Below are positions 1 to 5,565 of a DNA stretch of 9,548 nt, piece by piece (position 1 is the first letter of the stretch; each line of letters starts with the position of its first letter). The notes under the pieces are model-generated. The model was not told the DNA's origin, did not search any database, and saw only the letters and a list, made by a program, of their open reading frames with translations. Origin of the DNA: OMOG01 sp041485845 (GTDB lineage Bacteria; Acidobacteriota; Terriglobia; Bryobacterales; Bryobacteraceae); contig JBGPKH010000337.1 in NCBI GenBank assembly GCA_041485845.1, positions 1 through 9,548 on the forward strand, in the 5' to 3' direction. A program made the translations under genes and the position numbers.

Positions 1-96
1 GCCGCATGACGCCGCGGAAAGCGCCAGTGCCTCGGGGATGGCCTGGTGTCCGGTGGCGCCGGGATGGAAGTCGCCAATCAAAGCGATTCGCGGCAT
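1..96 (-). CDS. CTP-synthase C-terminal-like protein (glutamine amidotransferase relative), N-terminal fragment
   Basis: The minus strand from an ATG at 96 stays open for 32 codons to the window edge. It reads MPRIALIGDFHP, then GATGHQAIPEALALS. The pattern RIALIGDxxPxxTxHxAIPxALxL is, from memory, the start of the proteins annotated as CTP synthase C-terminal region-related, which are class-I glutamine amidotransferase-like and lack the synthetase domain. The catalytic triad would lie beyond the window, so activity cannot be judged. The start codon lies back-to-back with thiD. No Shine-Dalgarno site is visible, but TAAAAT (minus strand, 107-102) sits 5 nt upstream of the ATG, which suggests a leaderless start. 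The family call rests on about 25 residues and is moderate. Confidence 0.6.
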   Translation of the reverse strand, partial: MPRIALIGDFHPGATGHQAIPEALALSAASCG

Positions 97-100
97 GTGC

Positions 101-107
101 TATTTTA
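101..107. promoter_or_regulatory. Possible shared -10 element for two divergent leaderless genes
   Basis: The 7-mer TATTTTA reads TATTTT on the plus strand (101-106), 6 nt before the GTG at 113 of thiD. It reads TAAAAT on the minus strand (107-102), 5 nt before the ATG at 96 of the divergent gene. Both fit a TANNNT -10 box placed so that transcription would begin at or next to the start codon. Neither start has a Shine-Dalgarno site. No clear -35 box is visible on either side. This is a pattern-based prediction only. Confidence 0.4.
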
Positions 108-112
108 CCGTG

Positions 113-910
113 GTGGCCACCACCGCGCTCACCATCGCCGGATCGGATCCCTGCGGCGGGGCCGGCATCCAGGCCGACCTGAAGACGTTCCACCAGTTCG
201 GCGTCTACGGCGAAGCGGTGATCACGCTGCTCACCGTGCAGAACAGCGTCCGCGTGTCGCGCGTCGAGGTGATGCCCGCCGGCCTGGTGCTGGAGCAACT
301 GCGCGCCGTGCTGGAGGACATCCCGCCGGACGCCGCGAAGACCGGGGCGCTGGGCTCGGTGGAGGTGGTTCGGGCGGTGGCCCGGGCGGCGGCGGAGTTC
401 GCCTTTCCGCTGGTGGTGGATCCGGTGATGATCGGCAAGCACGGCGTGCCACTGCTGCCCGAGGCGGCTACGGCCGTCATCCGCGACCAACTGCTGCCGC
501 GCGCCGCGCTGGCGACTCCCAACCTGCCGGAGGCCGAGGCGCTCAGCGGCTTGACCATCCGCACGCTCGACGACATGCGGCGGGCCGCACGCCGCATCTT
601 TGAAATGGGAGCGCGCGCCGTGCTGATCAAGGGAGGGCACCTCGAGGGCGACCCGGTCGACGTCCTGTTCGATGGCGCCCAATGGCACGAGTTCCCGGCT
701 CCGCGCATCGAGACACGCCACACCCACGGCACCGGCTGCACCTACTCCGCCGCGATCACCGCCGGGCTGGCCTGCGGGCTCGCGACGGCCGAGGCAGTAG
801 CGCGCGCCAAGCGCTTCGTCCACGAGGCCATTCGAAGCAATCCCGGACTCGGACGGGGCTGCGGACCGGTCAACCATTTCGCGCCGGTAGGGGAAAAGGA
901 GATTCGATGA
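113..910 (+). CDS. thiD: Bifunctional hydroxymethylpyrimidine kinase/phosphomethylpyrimidine kinase ThiD
   Basis: ThiD phosphorylates HMP and then HMP-phosphate with ATP, giving the pyrimidine diphosphate used for thiamin phosphate synthesis in the cytoplasm. With a GTG start at 113 the protein is 265 aa, normal for the family. Visible ribokinase-fold signatures are LTIAGSDPCGGAGIQADLK near residues 7-25, VVDPVMIGKHG at 101-111, TPNLPEAEAL at 135-144, LIKGGH at 171-176, and the anion-hole/catalytic region THGTGCTYSAA at 204-214. In the last, Cys209 matches the cysteine position known in enteric ThiD. The frame is open back to an ATG at 38, with another ATG at 95 and a GTG at 110. The 113 start is preferred because homologs begin a few residues before LTIAGSD and TATTTT lies 6 nt upstream. 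The stop overlaps the next start by 4 nt (ATGA). No TPP riboswitch is visible upstream, and no other thi gene is in the window. Confidence 0.93.
   Translation: MATTALTIAGSDPCGGAGIQADLKTFHQFGVYGEAVITLLTVQNSVRVSRVEVMPAGLVLEQLRAVLEDIPPDAAKTGALGSVEVVRAVARAAAEFAFPLVVDPVMIGKHGVPLLPEAATAVIRDQLLPRAALATPNLPEAEALSGLTIRTLDDMRRAARRIFEMGARAVLIKGGHLEGDPVDVLFDGAQWHEFPAPRIETRHTHGTGCTYSAAITAGLACGLATAEAVARAKRFVHEAIRSNPGLGRGCGPVNHFAPVGEKEIR
897..901 (+). promoter_or_regulatory. Shine-Dalgarno site for the 75-aa ORF
   Basis: AGGAG, within GGGGAAAAGGAG, lies 5 nt upstream of the ATG at 907 and inside the thiD coding end. It fixes the start of the small downstream gene and indicates translation coupled to thiD. 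Confidence 0.7.
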
Positions 911-1134
911 AGTTTCAGGAACTCTTGATGGCCGCGATCCAGCGCTCGGAGATCCCGCTGCGGTTCGAGCCGGGCGCCGAGGAGGCGCTGGCCAAGCCGG
1001 TGACCGAGGTGCTGCAGGCGTGGGTGTCGGCGCACATTCCAGACAATCCGCTTTCGGAGTTCGACGCCGGCCGCCGCGCGCTCGCCGTGCAGTTGCTGGC
1101 CGAACTGGAAGGCTCGGCCGGGCTCCCGGAGTGA
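907..1134 (+). CDS. Small hypothetical protein coupled to thiD (75 aa)
   Basis: I do not recognise this gene. It encodes 75 residues beginning MKFQELLMAAIQRSEIPL, with no signal peptide, membrane segment or metal motif. The composition (Leu/Ala/Glu-rich with spaced hydrophobics, for example EEALAKPVTEVLQAWVSAHI and RRALAVQLLAELEG) suggests a small soluble all-helical protein. It is probably a real gene: its ATG overlaps the thiD stop (ATGA) and a good Shine-Dalgarno site stands 5 nt upstream. The longer open frame reaching back to 682 lies out of frame inside thiD and is not needed. Its position suggests co-expression with thiD; a role in thiamin metabolism would be guesswork. Confidence 0.7.
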   Translation: MKFQELLMAAIQRSEIPLRFEPGAEEALAKPVTEVLQAWVSAHIPDNPLSEFDAGRRALAVQLLAELEGSAGLPE

Positions 1135-1139
1135 CGGGG

Positions 1140-1145
1140 TATTGT
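1140..1145 (+). promoter_or_regulatory. Possible -10 box for a leaderless transcript of the HMA-like gene
   Basis: TATTGT (matching TANNNT) lies exactly 6 nt upstream of the ATG at 1152, and there is no Shine-Dalgarno site. The same geometry recurs before several other genes here. It would give the third gene its own transcript in addition to read-through from thiD. No -35 box is evident. Confidence 0.35.
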
Positions 1146-1151
1146 AGAACT

Positions 1152-1373
1152 ATGACCAGGGTGCAGATCCGCTTCCGTTTGCAGAAGCCTCTCGACGATC
1201 TCCTGCTGGCCCGCGTCGCGGACGTGCACTCGCTCTATGGTATCCAACGGGTGCAGGTGGCTCCGTCACTCGACAGCCTGACGGTGGAGTACGATGCCAC
1301 GCGGCTGCGGCCGGCGGAAGTGGAGGCGGCGTTGGCAGGCGCGGGGATTCCGGTGGAGCCGGCTGCGGGCTGA
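1152..1373 (+). CDS. Small ferredoxin-fold (HMA-like) protein lacking CxxC
   Basis: This encodes a 73-residue protein starting MTRVQIRFRLQKPLDD. The pattern reads as beta (TRVQIRFRL), helix (DDLLLARVADVHSL), beta (IQRVQVAPS), beta (SLTVEYDAT), helix (RPAEVEAALAGAG), beta (IPVEP). That beta-alpha-beta-beta-alpha-beta order and the spacing VxVxxxxxSLTVEYD resemble heavy-metal-associated domains of copper chaperones and P-type ATPase leaders. The metal-binding GMxCxxC loop between strand 1 and helix 1 is absent and there is no cysteine at all, so copper binding is unlikely. It lies 17 nt after the 75-aa gene, so it is the probable last gene of a thiD operon. It has no Shine-Dalgarno site. The fold assignment is inference from sequence pattern; a small ACT-like or other ferredoxin fold is possible. 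Confidence 0.65.
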   Translation: MTRVQIRFRLQKPLDDLLLARVADVHSLYGIQRVQVAPSLDSLTVEYDATRLRPAEVEAALAGAGIPVEPAAG

Positions 1374-1419
1374 GGCGGAATTGCGCAGGCCGGGGCTATC
1401 TCCTACGCCGGTTGCAGCC

Positions 1420-1482
1420 AAGGACTCACAATCCCTTTCGTGGATCGTGCGGATCTACATCACGCGCTGGAAAATTGAGGAA
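1420..1482 (+). pseudogene. Scrap of an IS4-family transposase (part of the YREK motif)
   Basis: The plus strand reads KDSQSLSWIVRIYITRWKIEE. Tyr (1456-1458), two residues, Arg (1465-1467), three residues, Glu (1477-1479) match the Y-(2)-R-(3)-E part of the Y-(2)-R-(3)-E-(6)-K signature of IS4-family DDE transposases, and RWKIEE is the usual local wording. The Lys expected next is replaced by Ala and similarity ends after EE. No other transposase domain, terminal inverted repeat or target duplication is seen. I read it as a ~20-residue relic. The match is short, so chance is not excluded. Confidence 0.45.
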
Positions 1483-1488
1483 AGCAGC

Positions 1489-1548
1489 GATTCTTCGGCA
1501 TTCCGCCGTTCCGGTGATGTGCGCTGGCCGATGGAATCCGAAGAATTC
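1489..1548. repeat. Imperfect inverted repeat within the degraded intergenic stretch
   Basis: GATTCTTCGGCATTCC at 1489-1504 and GGAATCCGAAGAATTC at 1533-1548 are near-complementary. Allowing two single-base offsets, about 15 positions pair, around a 28-nt spacer. There is no T-run after either arm, so it is a poor intrinsic terminator. It could be a relic repeat end or chance. Confidence 0.35.
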
Positions 1549-1651
1549 TCTCGCAAGGCGCCTTCAGTCCGCCGGAAATGCCACCCGCCAGCCTGCAGAT
1601 GGTTCTGACCCTTGGCTGGGAGGCCTGAGAAATTCTGGGGAAACTCCTGTC

Positions 1652-1873
1652 GAGGAAGCTCTTGACGAACTGCCGGTTGACGATCGCCACTTTCGGCGCG
1701 GCGGGATTGCCGGACTCGGTGAACTCGCGGCCGGCGATCGGCGGCATGCCCATCCTGCCAAAGTAGCCGGGACTTACTTCGTTGTAGCCGGCGCTGGAAT
1801 CGGTGTTGATGCCGGCAGGCGCGCCCTCGATCCTCACGTCGTGGCCCCAATTGCTGCCGGCGATCGGGGCCAC
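1652..1873 (-). pseudogene. Fragment of an ADOP/MacB-like ABC permease (periplasmic domain)
   Basis: The minus-strand frame from 1873 gives about 74 residues: APIAGSNWGHDVRIEG, then SAGYNEVSPGYFGRMGMPPIAGREFTE, then APKVAIVNRQFVKSFL (quoted in parts). This is the periplasmic MacB-like core of the large permeases of the FtsX/MacB type found in multiple copies in Acidobacteria (ADOP family). An intact protein is about 800 aa with 8 or more membrane helices; here neither the N-terminal helices nor the C-terminal FtsX domains exist. After KSFL the reading frame continues as unrelated sequence to a stop near 1460, so the right-hand boundary of homology is near 1652. The fragment begins with the very next base after the stop codon of the ABC exporter. 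It has no start of its own beyond a GTG and is surely non-functional as a permease. Confidence 0.75.
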
Positions 1874-3712
1874 CTACCGCACCGGGCTCTCCGCCTGCGG
1901 CGCGGGCACTTCCTGATCCTTGTACTGGAGCTGGTACAGCTTCCAATAAATGCCGCGCTGCGCCAGCAGCTCCTGGTGGGTGCCGGATTCCCGGAGTCGG
2001 CCTTTGTGCATCACCAGAATGCGATTGGCGCGCTGAATGGTGGAAAGCCGGTGCGCGATGACGATCGAGGTCCGGCCTTCCACCATGCGGTTCAAGGCGT
2101 TGCGCACGCGGAATTCGGTCTCGGTGTCCACGCTGGAAGTGGCCTCGTCGAGAATCAGGTATCGGGGGTTGTGCGCCAGCGCGCGGGCGAAGCCGATCAA
2201 CTGCTTCTGTCCAGTGGAAAGACCGCTGCCCCGCTCGCGAATCGCGTGCGAAAAACCGTGCGGCAGGCTGCGAATGAAGTCCGCGACGTTCACCTGCTCC
2301 GCGGCGGTCTCCACGTCTTCGCGCCCGATGGTCTCCGTGCCTAGCCGGATGTTCTCTTCAAGCGTGCCGGTGAAGAGGTACGGGTCCTGCAAGACCACGC
2401 CGAACTGGCGGCGCAGATCGAGGGGATCGAACTGCCGCACGTCCACTCCGCCGATCCGGATGCTGCCTTTCTGCACATCGTAGAAGCGCAGCAGCAGGCT
2501 GATGAGCGTGGTCTTTCCGGCCCCCGTATGTCCGACGACGGCGACCGTTTCTCCCGGGGCGATGGTGAAGCTGACATCTTGCAGCACCCAGTTCTCGTCG
2601 TGGTAGGCGAACCAGACGCGGTCGAATTCGATGGCGGCGATCGACGGCGGCGCGGGGTGCGGCCGGGGAGGCGCCAGCACGGTCGCTTCGGTGTCCAGGA
2701 GCTTGAAGATGCGCTCGGACGATGCCATGGCGGATTGCAGGATGTTGTACTTCTCGCTCAGGTCCTGGATCGGGCGGAAAAACCTCAGTCCGTATTGCAG
2801 AAATGCGGCCACCACCCCGAGGGTCAGCGCACCGCTCTGGATGCGGAACCCGCCGTGCGTTAGGATGGCCGCCAGCGCCAACATGGAAATGAACTCCACT
2901 ACCGGGTAGAACCAGCCGTAAGCGGTGATGGCGTCCTTGTAAGCGTCCATGTGCTCGCGATTGACGCGATCGAACTCCTCGGCGCTGCGCCGCTCGCGAT
3001 TGAACAGTTGCAGCACCACGATGCCCGTGATGTGTTCCTGCAAGTAGGAGTTGATCTTGGCGATGGCCACGCGGATGCGGCGATAGCTCTGCGCCACCGA
3101 GCGGCGGAACACAATCGTGACCAGGATCACGAAGGGCATGGCCGCCAGCATGATGGTCGTGAGCGGCGGGCTCATCCGGAACATGATCGCGAGGATGAAC
3201 GCCAGCACCAGAACATCGCCCAGGATCGTGACCAGGCCCGAAGCGAACAGGTCGTTTAGCACGTCAACGTCGGTGGTGACGCGGGTCACCAGGCGGCCCA
3301 CGGGGTTGCGGTCGTAGAACGACAGGTCCAGCCGCTGCAGGTGCTCCATGAGCTGCTTGCGCAAGTCGAACATGGCTAGCTGGCCGGTGTACTGCATGAG
3401 GTATGTCTGGGCGAACTCGGACAGAAATGTGCCGCAGAGTATCGCGAGGTAGAAGAGTGCGATCCTGGCGAGTCCGGTCCAGGGATCGGCCGGCAGCCAC
3501 GACTCGAGAAACGCGGGAGCGCTGTAGGAGCTTCGCTGGAGATACCGGTCGACCGCGATCCTGGTCAGCAGCGGACCGAGCACTTGCAGCCCGGACTGCG
3601 CCAGAAGGAACACCAGCGACCACCCCACCAGCATGCGGTAGGGGCGCATGTAGCCCAATAGCCGCCGCATCAGGCGGGAATCGTACGCCTTTCCGAGGAC
3701 CTCTTCTTCCAC
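1874..3712 (-). CDS. ABC exporter half-transporter (fused TMD-NBD, MsbA/multidrug type)
   Basis: This is an inner-membrane ATP-driven exporter of lipids, drugs or peptides; the substrate is not predictable. From a GTG at 3712 it is 612 aa, usual for fused half-transporters that work as dimers. The N-terminal membrane domain shows hydrophobic segments near residues 27-48, 83-103, 157-178, 185-204, 265-285 and 293-308. The nucleotide-binding domain has Walker A GHTGAGKTT (394-402), Q-loop Gln442 in VLQDPYLF, signature LSTGQ (498-502, not the usual LSGGQ), Walker B LILDE (519-523) with catalytic Glu523, the D-loop SSVD, and H-loop His554. All catalytic residues are present. The frame is open to an ATG at 3901, but homologs start near RLMRRLLGYMRPY and the extra 63 residues look non-coding. 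TAGACT lies 7 nt before the GTG. No partner half-transporter is adjacent, so a homodimer or a distant partner is implied. The stop is followed at once by a permease fragment. Confidence 0.93.
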   Translation of the reverse strand: MEEEVLGKAYDSRLMRRLLGYMRPYRMLVGWSLVFLLAQSGLQVLGPLLTRIAVDRYLQRSSYSAPAFLESWLPADPWTGLARIALFYLAILCGTFLSEFAQTYLMQYTGQLAMFDLRKQLMEHLQRLDLSFYDRNPVGRLVTRVTTDVDVLNDLFASGLVTILGDVLVLAFILAIMFRMSPPLTTIMLAAMPFVILVTIVFRRSVAQSYRRIRVAIAKINSYLQEHITGIVVLQLFNRERRSAEEFDRVNREHMDAYKDAITAYGWFYPVVEFISMLALAAILTHGGFRIQSGALTLGVVAAFLQYGLRFFRPIQDLSEKYNILQSAMASSERIFKLLDTEATVLAPPRPHPAPPSIAAIEFDRVWFAYHDENWVLQDVSFTIAPGETVAVVGHTGAGKTTLISLLLRFYDVQKGSIRIGGVDVRQFDPLDLRRQFGVVLQDPYLFTGTLEENIRLGTETIGREDVETAAEQVNVADFIRSLPHGFSHAIRERGSGLSTGQKQLIGFARALAHNPRYLILDEATSSVDTETEFRVRNALNRMVEGRTSIVIAHRLSTIQRANRILVMHKGRLRESGTHQELLAQRGIYWKLYQLQYKDQEVPAPQAESPVR

Positions 3713-3719
3713 TGGTCTT

Positions 3720-3725
3720 AGTCTA
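3720..3725 (-). promoter_or_regulatory. Possible -10 box for a leaderless transcript of the ABC exporter
   Basis: On the minus strand TAGACT (TANNNT) lies 7 nt before the GTG at 3712, with no Shine-Dalgarno site between. This supports the 3712 start over the upstream ATG at 3901. The promoter call is pattern-based. Confidence 0.4.
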
Positions 3726-3728
3726 ACC

Positions 3729-3751
3729 GGCCCCGGCTTCGTTTCGGGGCC
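3729..3751. repeat. GC-rich hairpin upstream of the ABC exporter
   Basis: GGCCCCG (3729-3735) and CGGGGCC (3745-3751) form a perfect 7-bp stem around a 9-nt loop GCTTCGTTT. It sits just upstream of the proposed -10 box of the exporter, in the 240-nt gap between the divergent exporter and kinase genes. It could be an operator-like palindrome; it lacks a T-run, so it is not a typical terminator. I see no gene in the rest of this gap. Confidence 0.4.
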
Positions 3752-3943
3752 ACGACCGTGAGAAGCGTGAAGAAAACCAAATCGCTCCCCAGCCTGTTGA
3801 TCGTCCTGCCTGCATAATTCAGGTGCGCGAGTTCGTCGGCTCCGGTACAGGTTGAAGGTGTGTTCGTAAGGGCACAATCGGATAAAAGAGACCCGCGCCA
3901 AGCGGCGCGCGATCCATTACCCTATGGATTGCCGCGGAAGTCC

Positions 3944-3948
3944 GGAGG
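3944..3948 (+). promoter_or_regulatory. Shine-Dalgarno site that decides the TTG start of the histidine kinase
   Basis: GGAGG stands 4 nt before the in-frame TTG at 3953, exactly where the receiver-like beta-1 strand (PLRVLFIGE) begins. The ATG at 3860 in the same frame has no such site and would add 31 unlikely residues. Confidence 0.6.
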
Positions 3949-3952
3949 CATT

Positions 3953-5512
3953 TTGCAACCGTTGCGTGTGCTGTTTATCGGCGAAGCCGGTGCGGAGGTC
4001 GTGTCGGCGGAGCTCGAACGCGCAGGCTATACGCCCTCATTTGAGTGGGTGTTAAACGAGGCGCAACTTGATCGCGCGCTCGACGGCAACTGCGACATCG
4101 CCATCAGCGATTTCACCGTGGGCGAATTTGGAGCGCTGGCCGCTCTGCGCGCGATCCAGGAGAAGGGCGTCGATCTGCCCTTGATCGTGGTCTCGGGAAA
4201 GATCAAGGATTCCGAGGTCCTTTCCGCGCTGAAAGCGGGGGCCGCCGATCACCTGACGCGCGGCAACCTCATGCGCCTGAACGCCGCCGTGGAGCGCGAG
4301 ATGCGCGCGGCGAAAATGCGGCGGGAGCGCACCCGCCTGGAAGAGCAGTTCCGCCAGGCGCAGAAGATGGAAGCCGTGGGTCGCCTGGCTGGCGGCGTGG
4401 CGCACGATTTCAACAATCTTCTGACCGTGATCACCGGCTACAGCGATATGCTGCTGGCCGGCCGCGACCTCAAGGAGACGCAGCGTACCGCCCTCCTGGA
4501 GATTCGGCGCTCGGCGGAACGGGGTGGCGCCCTCACCCACCAGTTGCTGGCCTTCAGCCGCCGCCAGCCTCTGGAAGCGCGCACCATCCGGATCAACGAC
4601 CTGGTGATGCAGATCGAGAAGATGCTGCGCCGTCTGATCGGCGAAGACATCGACCTGGTGACCATCCCGGCGGCCGCGCAGGACGCCGTGGAGGCCGACG
4701 CCGGCAGGCTGGAACAGGTCGTCATGAACCTGGTGGTGAACGCGCGCGACGCGATGCCCAACGGCGGCAAGCTCACGATCGAGACGGGAACCATCCGTCT
4801 CCACGAGAGCTTTTCGGCCAGGCAACTGGGCGTGTTGCCCGGCGCGTACGTGACGATCTCAATTACCGACACGGGCACGGGCATGGACGAAAAGACCCAG
4901 AGCCACCTGTTCGAGCCCTTCTTCACCACCAAGAATCCCGGACGCGGAACGGGACTGGGACTGGCGACGGCGTACGGGATCATCCGGCAGAGCGGGGGCG
5001 CTATCGGCATCCTCAGTGAGTTGGGAAAGGGCACCACCGCGCGCATCTATCTTCGGCTCGCCGAACCAGGGCCCCAGCTTGTCGATGAAAAGTCCGCGAC
5101 TCGCAAATCGCTCTCGGGCGCCGAGACGATTCTGCTGGTGGAGGACGAAGCGCGCGTGCGCAAGCTGATCGTGGACGTGCTCACCGGCCACGGCTACACC
5201 GTGTTGGAGGCCACCCGCGGGCGCGAGGCACTACGGCTGGCAAAGACACACGCGGGGACCATCGAACTCGCCGTGGTGGACGTGGTGATGCCGGAGATGA
5301 GCGGTCCCGGCCTCATCCGGCAGATTGCGCCCCTTCGGCCTCACATGCGCGTTCTGTATATTTCCGGGTACACCGAGGAAGCCATGGTGCATCACGGTAT
5401 CCCGGAATCCGGCATCGCGTTTTTGCAGAAGCCTTTTCTGCCGGACGCCCTGTCTCACAAGGTGCGGGAGGTGCTCGACAGCCGGTCCAACTCGGCCAAC
5501 GGAGATTCGTAG
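3953..5512 (+). CDS. Cytoplasmic hybrid sensor histidine kinase with N- and C-terminal receiver domains
   Basis: From the TTG at 3953 the protein is 519 aa with no membrane segment. Residues 4-115 form a receiver-like domain. It keeps an Asp at the phospho-acceptor site (ISDF, Asp53) and VVSGK, but strand 1 reads LFIGE instead of an acidic pair and the usual Lys of the DYLxKGNL motif is Arg (DHLTRGNL), so its phosphorylation is doubtful. A short coiled linker follows, then the HisKA H-box GGVAHDFNNLL (His151), N-box NLVVNARDAM (Asn263), G1 DTGTGM (306-311), F-box FEPFFTTK (320-327) and G2 GRGTGLGLA (330-338). The C-terminal receiver (391-510) is complete: acidic LLVEDE, Asp443 in VVDVVMPEM, Ser471 and Lys493 in LQKPF. 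The layout suggests phosphorelay from His151 to Asp443. No sensory PAS/GAF domain and no output regulator are adjacent, so signal and target are unknown. Confidence 0.92.
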   Translation: MQPLRVLFIGEAGAEVVSAELERAGYTPSFEWVLNEAQLDRALDGNCDIAISDFTVGEFGALAALRAIQEKGVDLPLIVVSGKIKDSEVLSALKAGAADHLTRGNLMRLNAAVEREMRAAKMRRERTRLEEQFRQAQKMEAVGRLAGGVAHDFNNLLTVITGYSDMLLAGRDLKETQRTALLEIRRSAERGGALTHQLLAFSRRQPLEARTIRINDLVMQIEKMLRRLIGEDIDLVTIPAAAQDAVEADAGRLEQVVMNLVVNARDAMPNGGKLTIETGTIRLHESFSARQLGVLPGAYVTISITDTGTGMDEKTQSHLFEPFFTTKNPGRGTGLGLATAYGIIRQSGGAIGILSELGKGTTARIYLRLAEPGPQLVDEKSATRKSLSGAETILLVEDEARVRKLIVDVLTGHGYTVLEATRGREALRLAKTHAGTIELAVVDVVMPEMSGPGLIRQIAPLRPHMRVLYISGYTEEAMVHHGIPESGIAFLQKPFLPDALSHKVREVLDSRSNSANGDS

Positions 5513-5516
5513 AGTG

Positions 5517-5538
5517 GGACAGGCCTCCTGGCCTGTCC
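5517..5538. repeat. Perfect GC-rich hairpin after the histidine kinase (REP-like or terminator-like)
   Basis: GGACAGGCC (5517-5525), TCCT, GGCCTGTCC (5530-5538) form a perfect 9-bp stem with a 4-nt loop, 4 nt after the kinase stop. There is no T-run, so classic intrinsic termination is uncertain. The motif GTGGGACAGGCxTCCxGGCCTGTC resembles a dispersed palindromic repeat that I recall as common in intergenic DNA of some Acidobacteria and Planctomycetes. Only one copy is in this window. Confidence 0.6.
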
Positions 5539-5553
5539 GGCCTCGCCCTGTGT

Positions 5554-5559
5554 GATACT
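5554..5559 (+). promoter_or_regulatory. Possible -10 box for the membrane-anchored hypothetical gene
   Basis: GATACT, within TGTGATACT (the TG at 5551-5552 could act as an extended -10 element), lies 6 nt before the GTG at 5566. There is no Shine-Dalgarno site. Same geometry as at 101, 1140 and 3725, but the first T of the hexamer is G. Confidence 0.35.
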
Positions 5560-5565
5560 GGCGTC

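Noticed and set aside
205..741. 178-codon minus-strand open frame within thiD
   Set aside because: Ser/Arg/Thr-rich shadow of a well-conserved thiD sequence.
1412..2344. 310-codon plus-strand open frame across the fragment zone and the end of the ABC exporter
   Set aside because: Most of it is antisense to the exporter's conserved nucleotide-binding domain. Composition is typical of a GC-rich shadow frame, and no family pattern is seen.
3713..3901. N-terminal extension of the ABC exporter to the ATG at 3901
   Set aside because: The extra 63 residues are Arg/Gln-rich with no family similarity, overlap the divergent gap, and include the palindrome and -10-like box. GTG at 3712 fits homolog starts better.
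4052..4825. 257-codon minus-strand open frame
   Set aside because: Lies antisense to the HisKA/HATPase core of the kinase. His/Arg/Gln-rich shadow translation with no motif or ribosome site.
5517..5538. Intrinsic terminator for the kinase gene
   Set aside because: The stem is strong but there is no T-run after it, so it is listed as a repeat instead.
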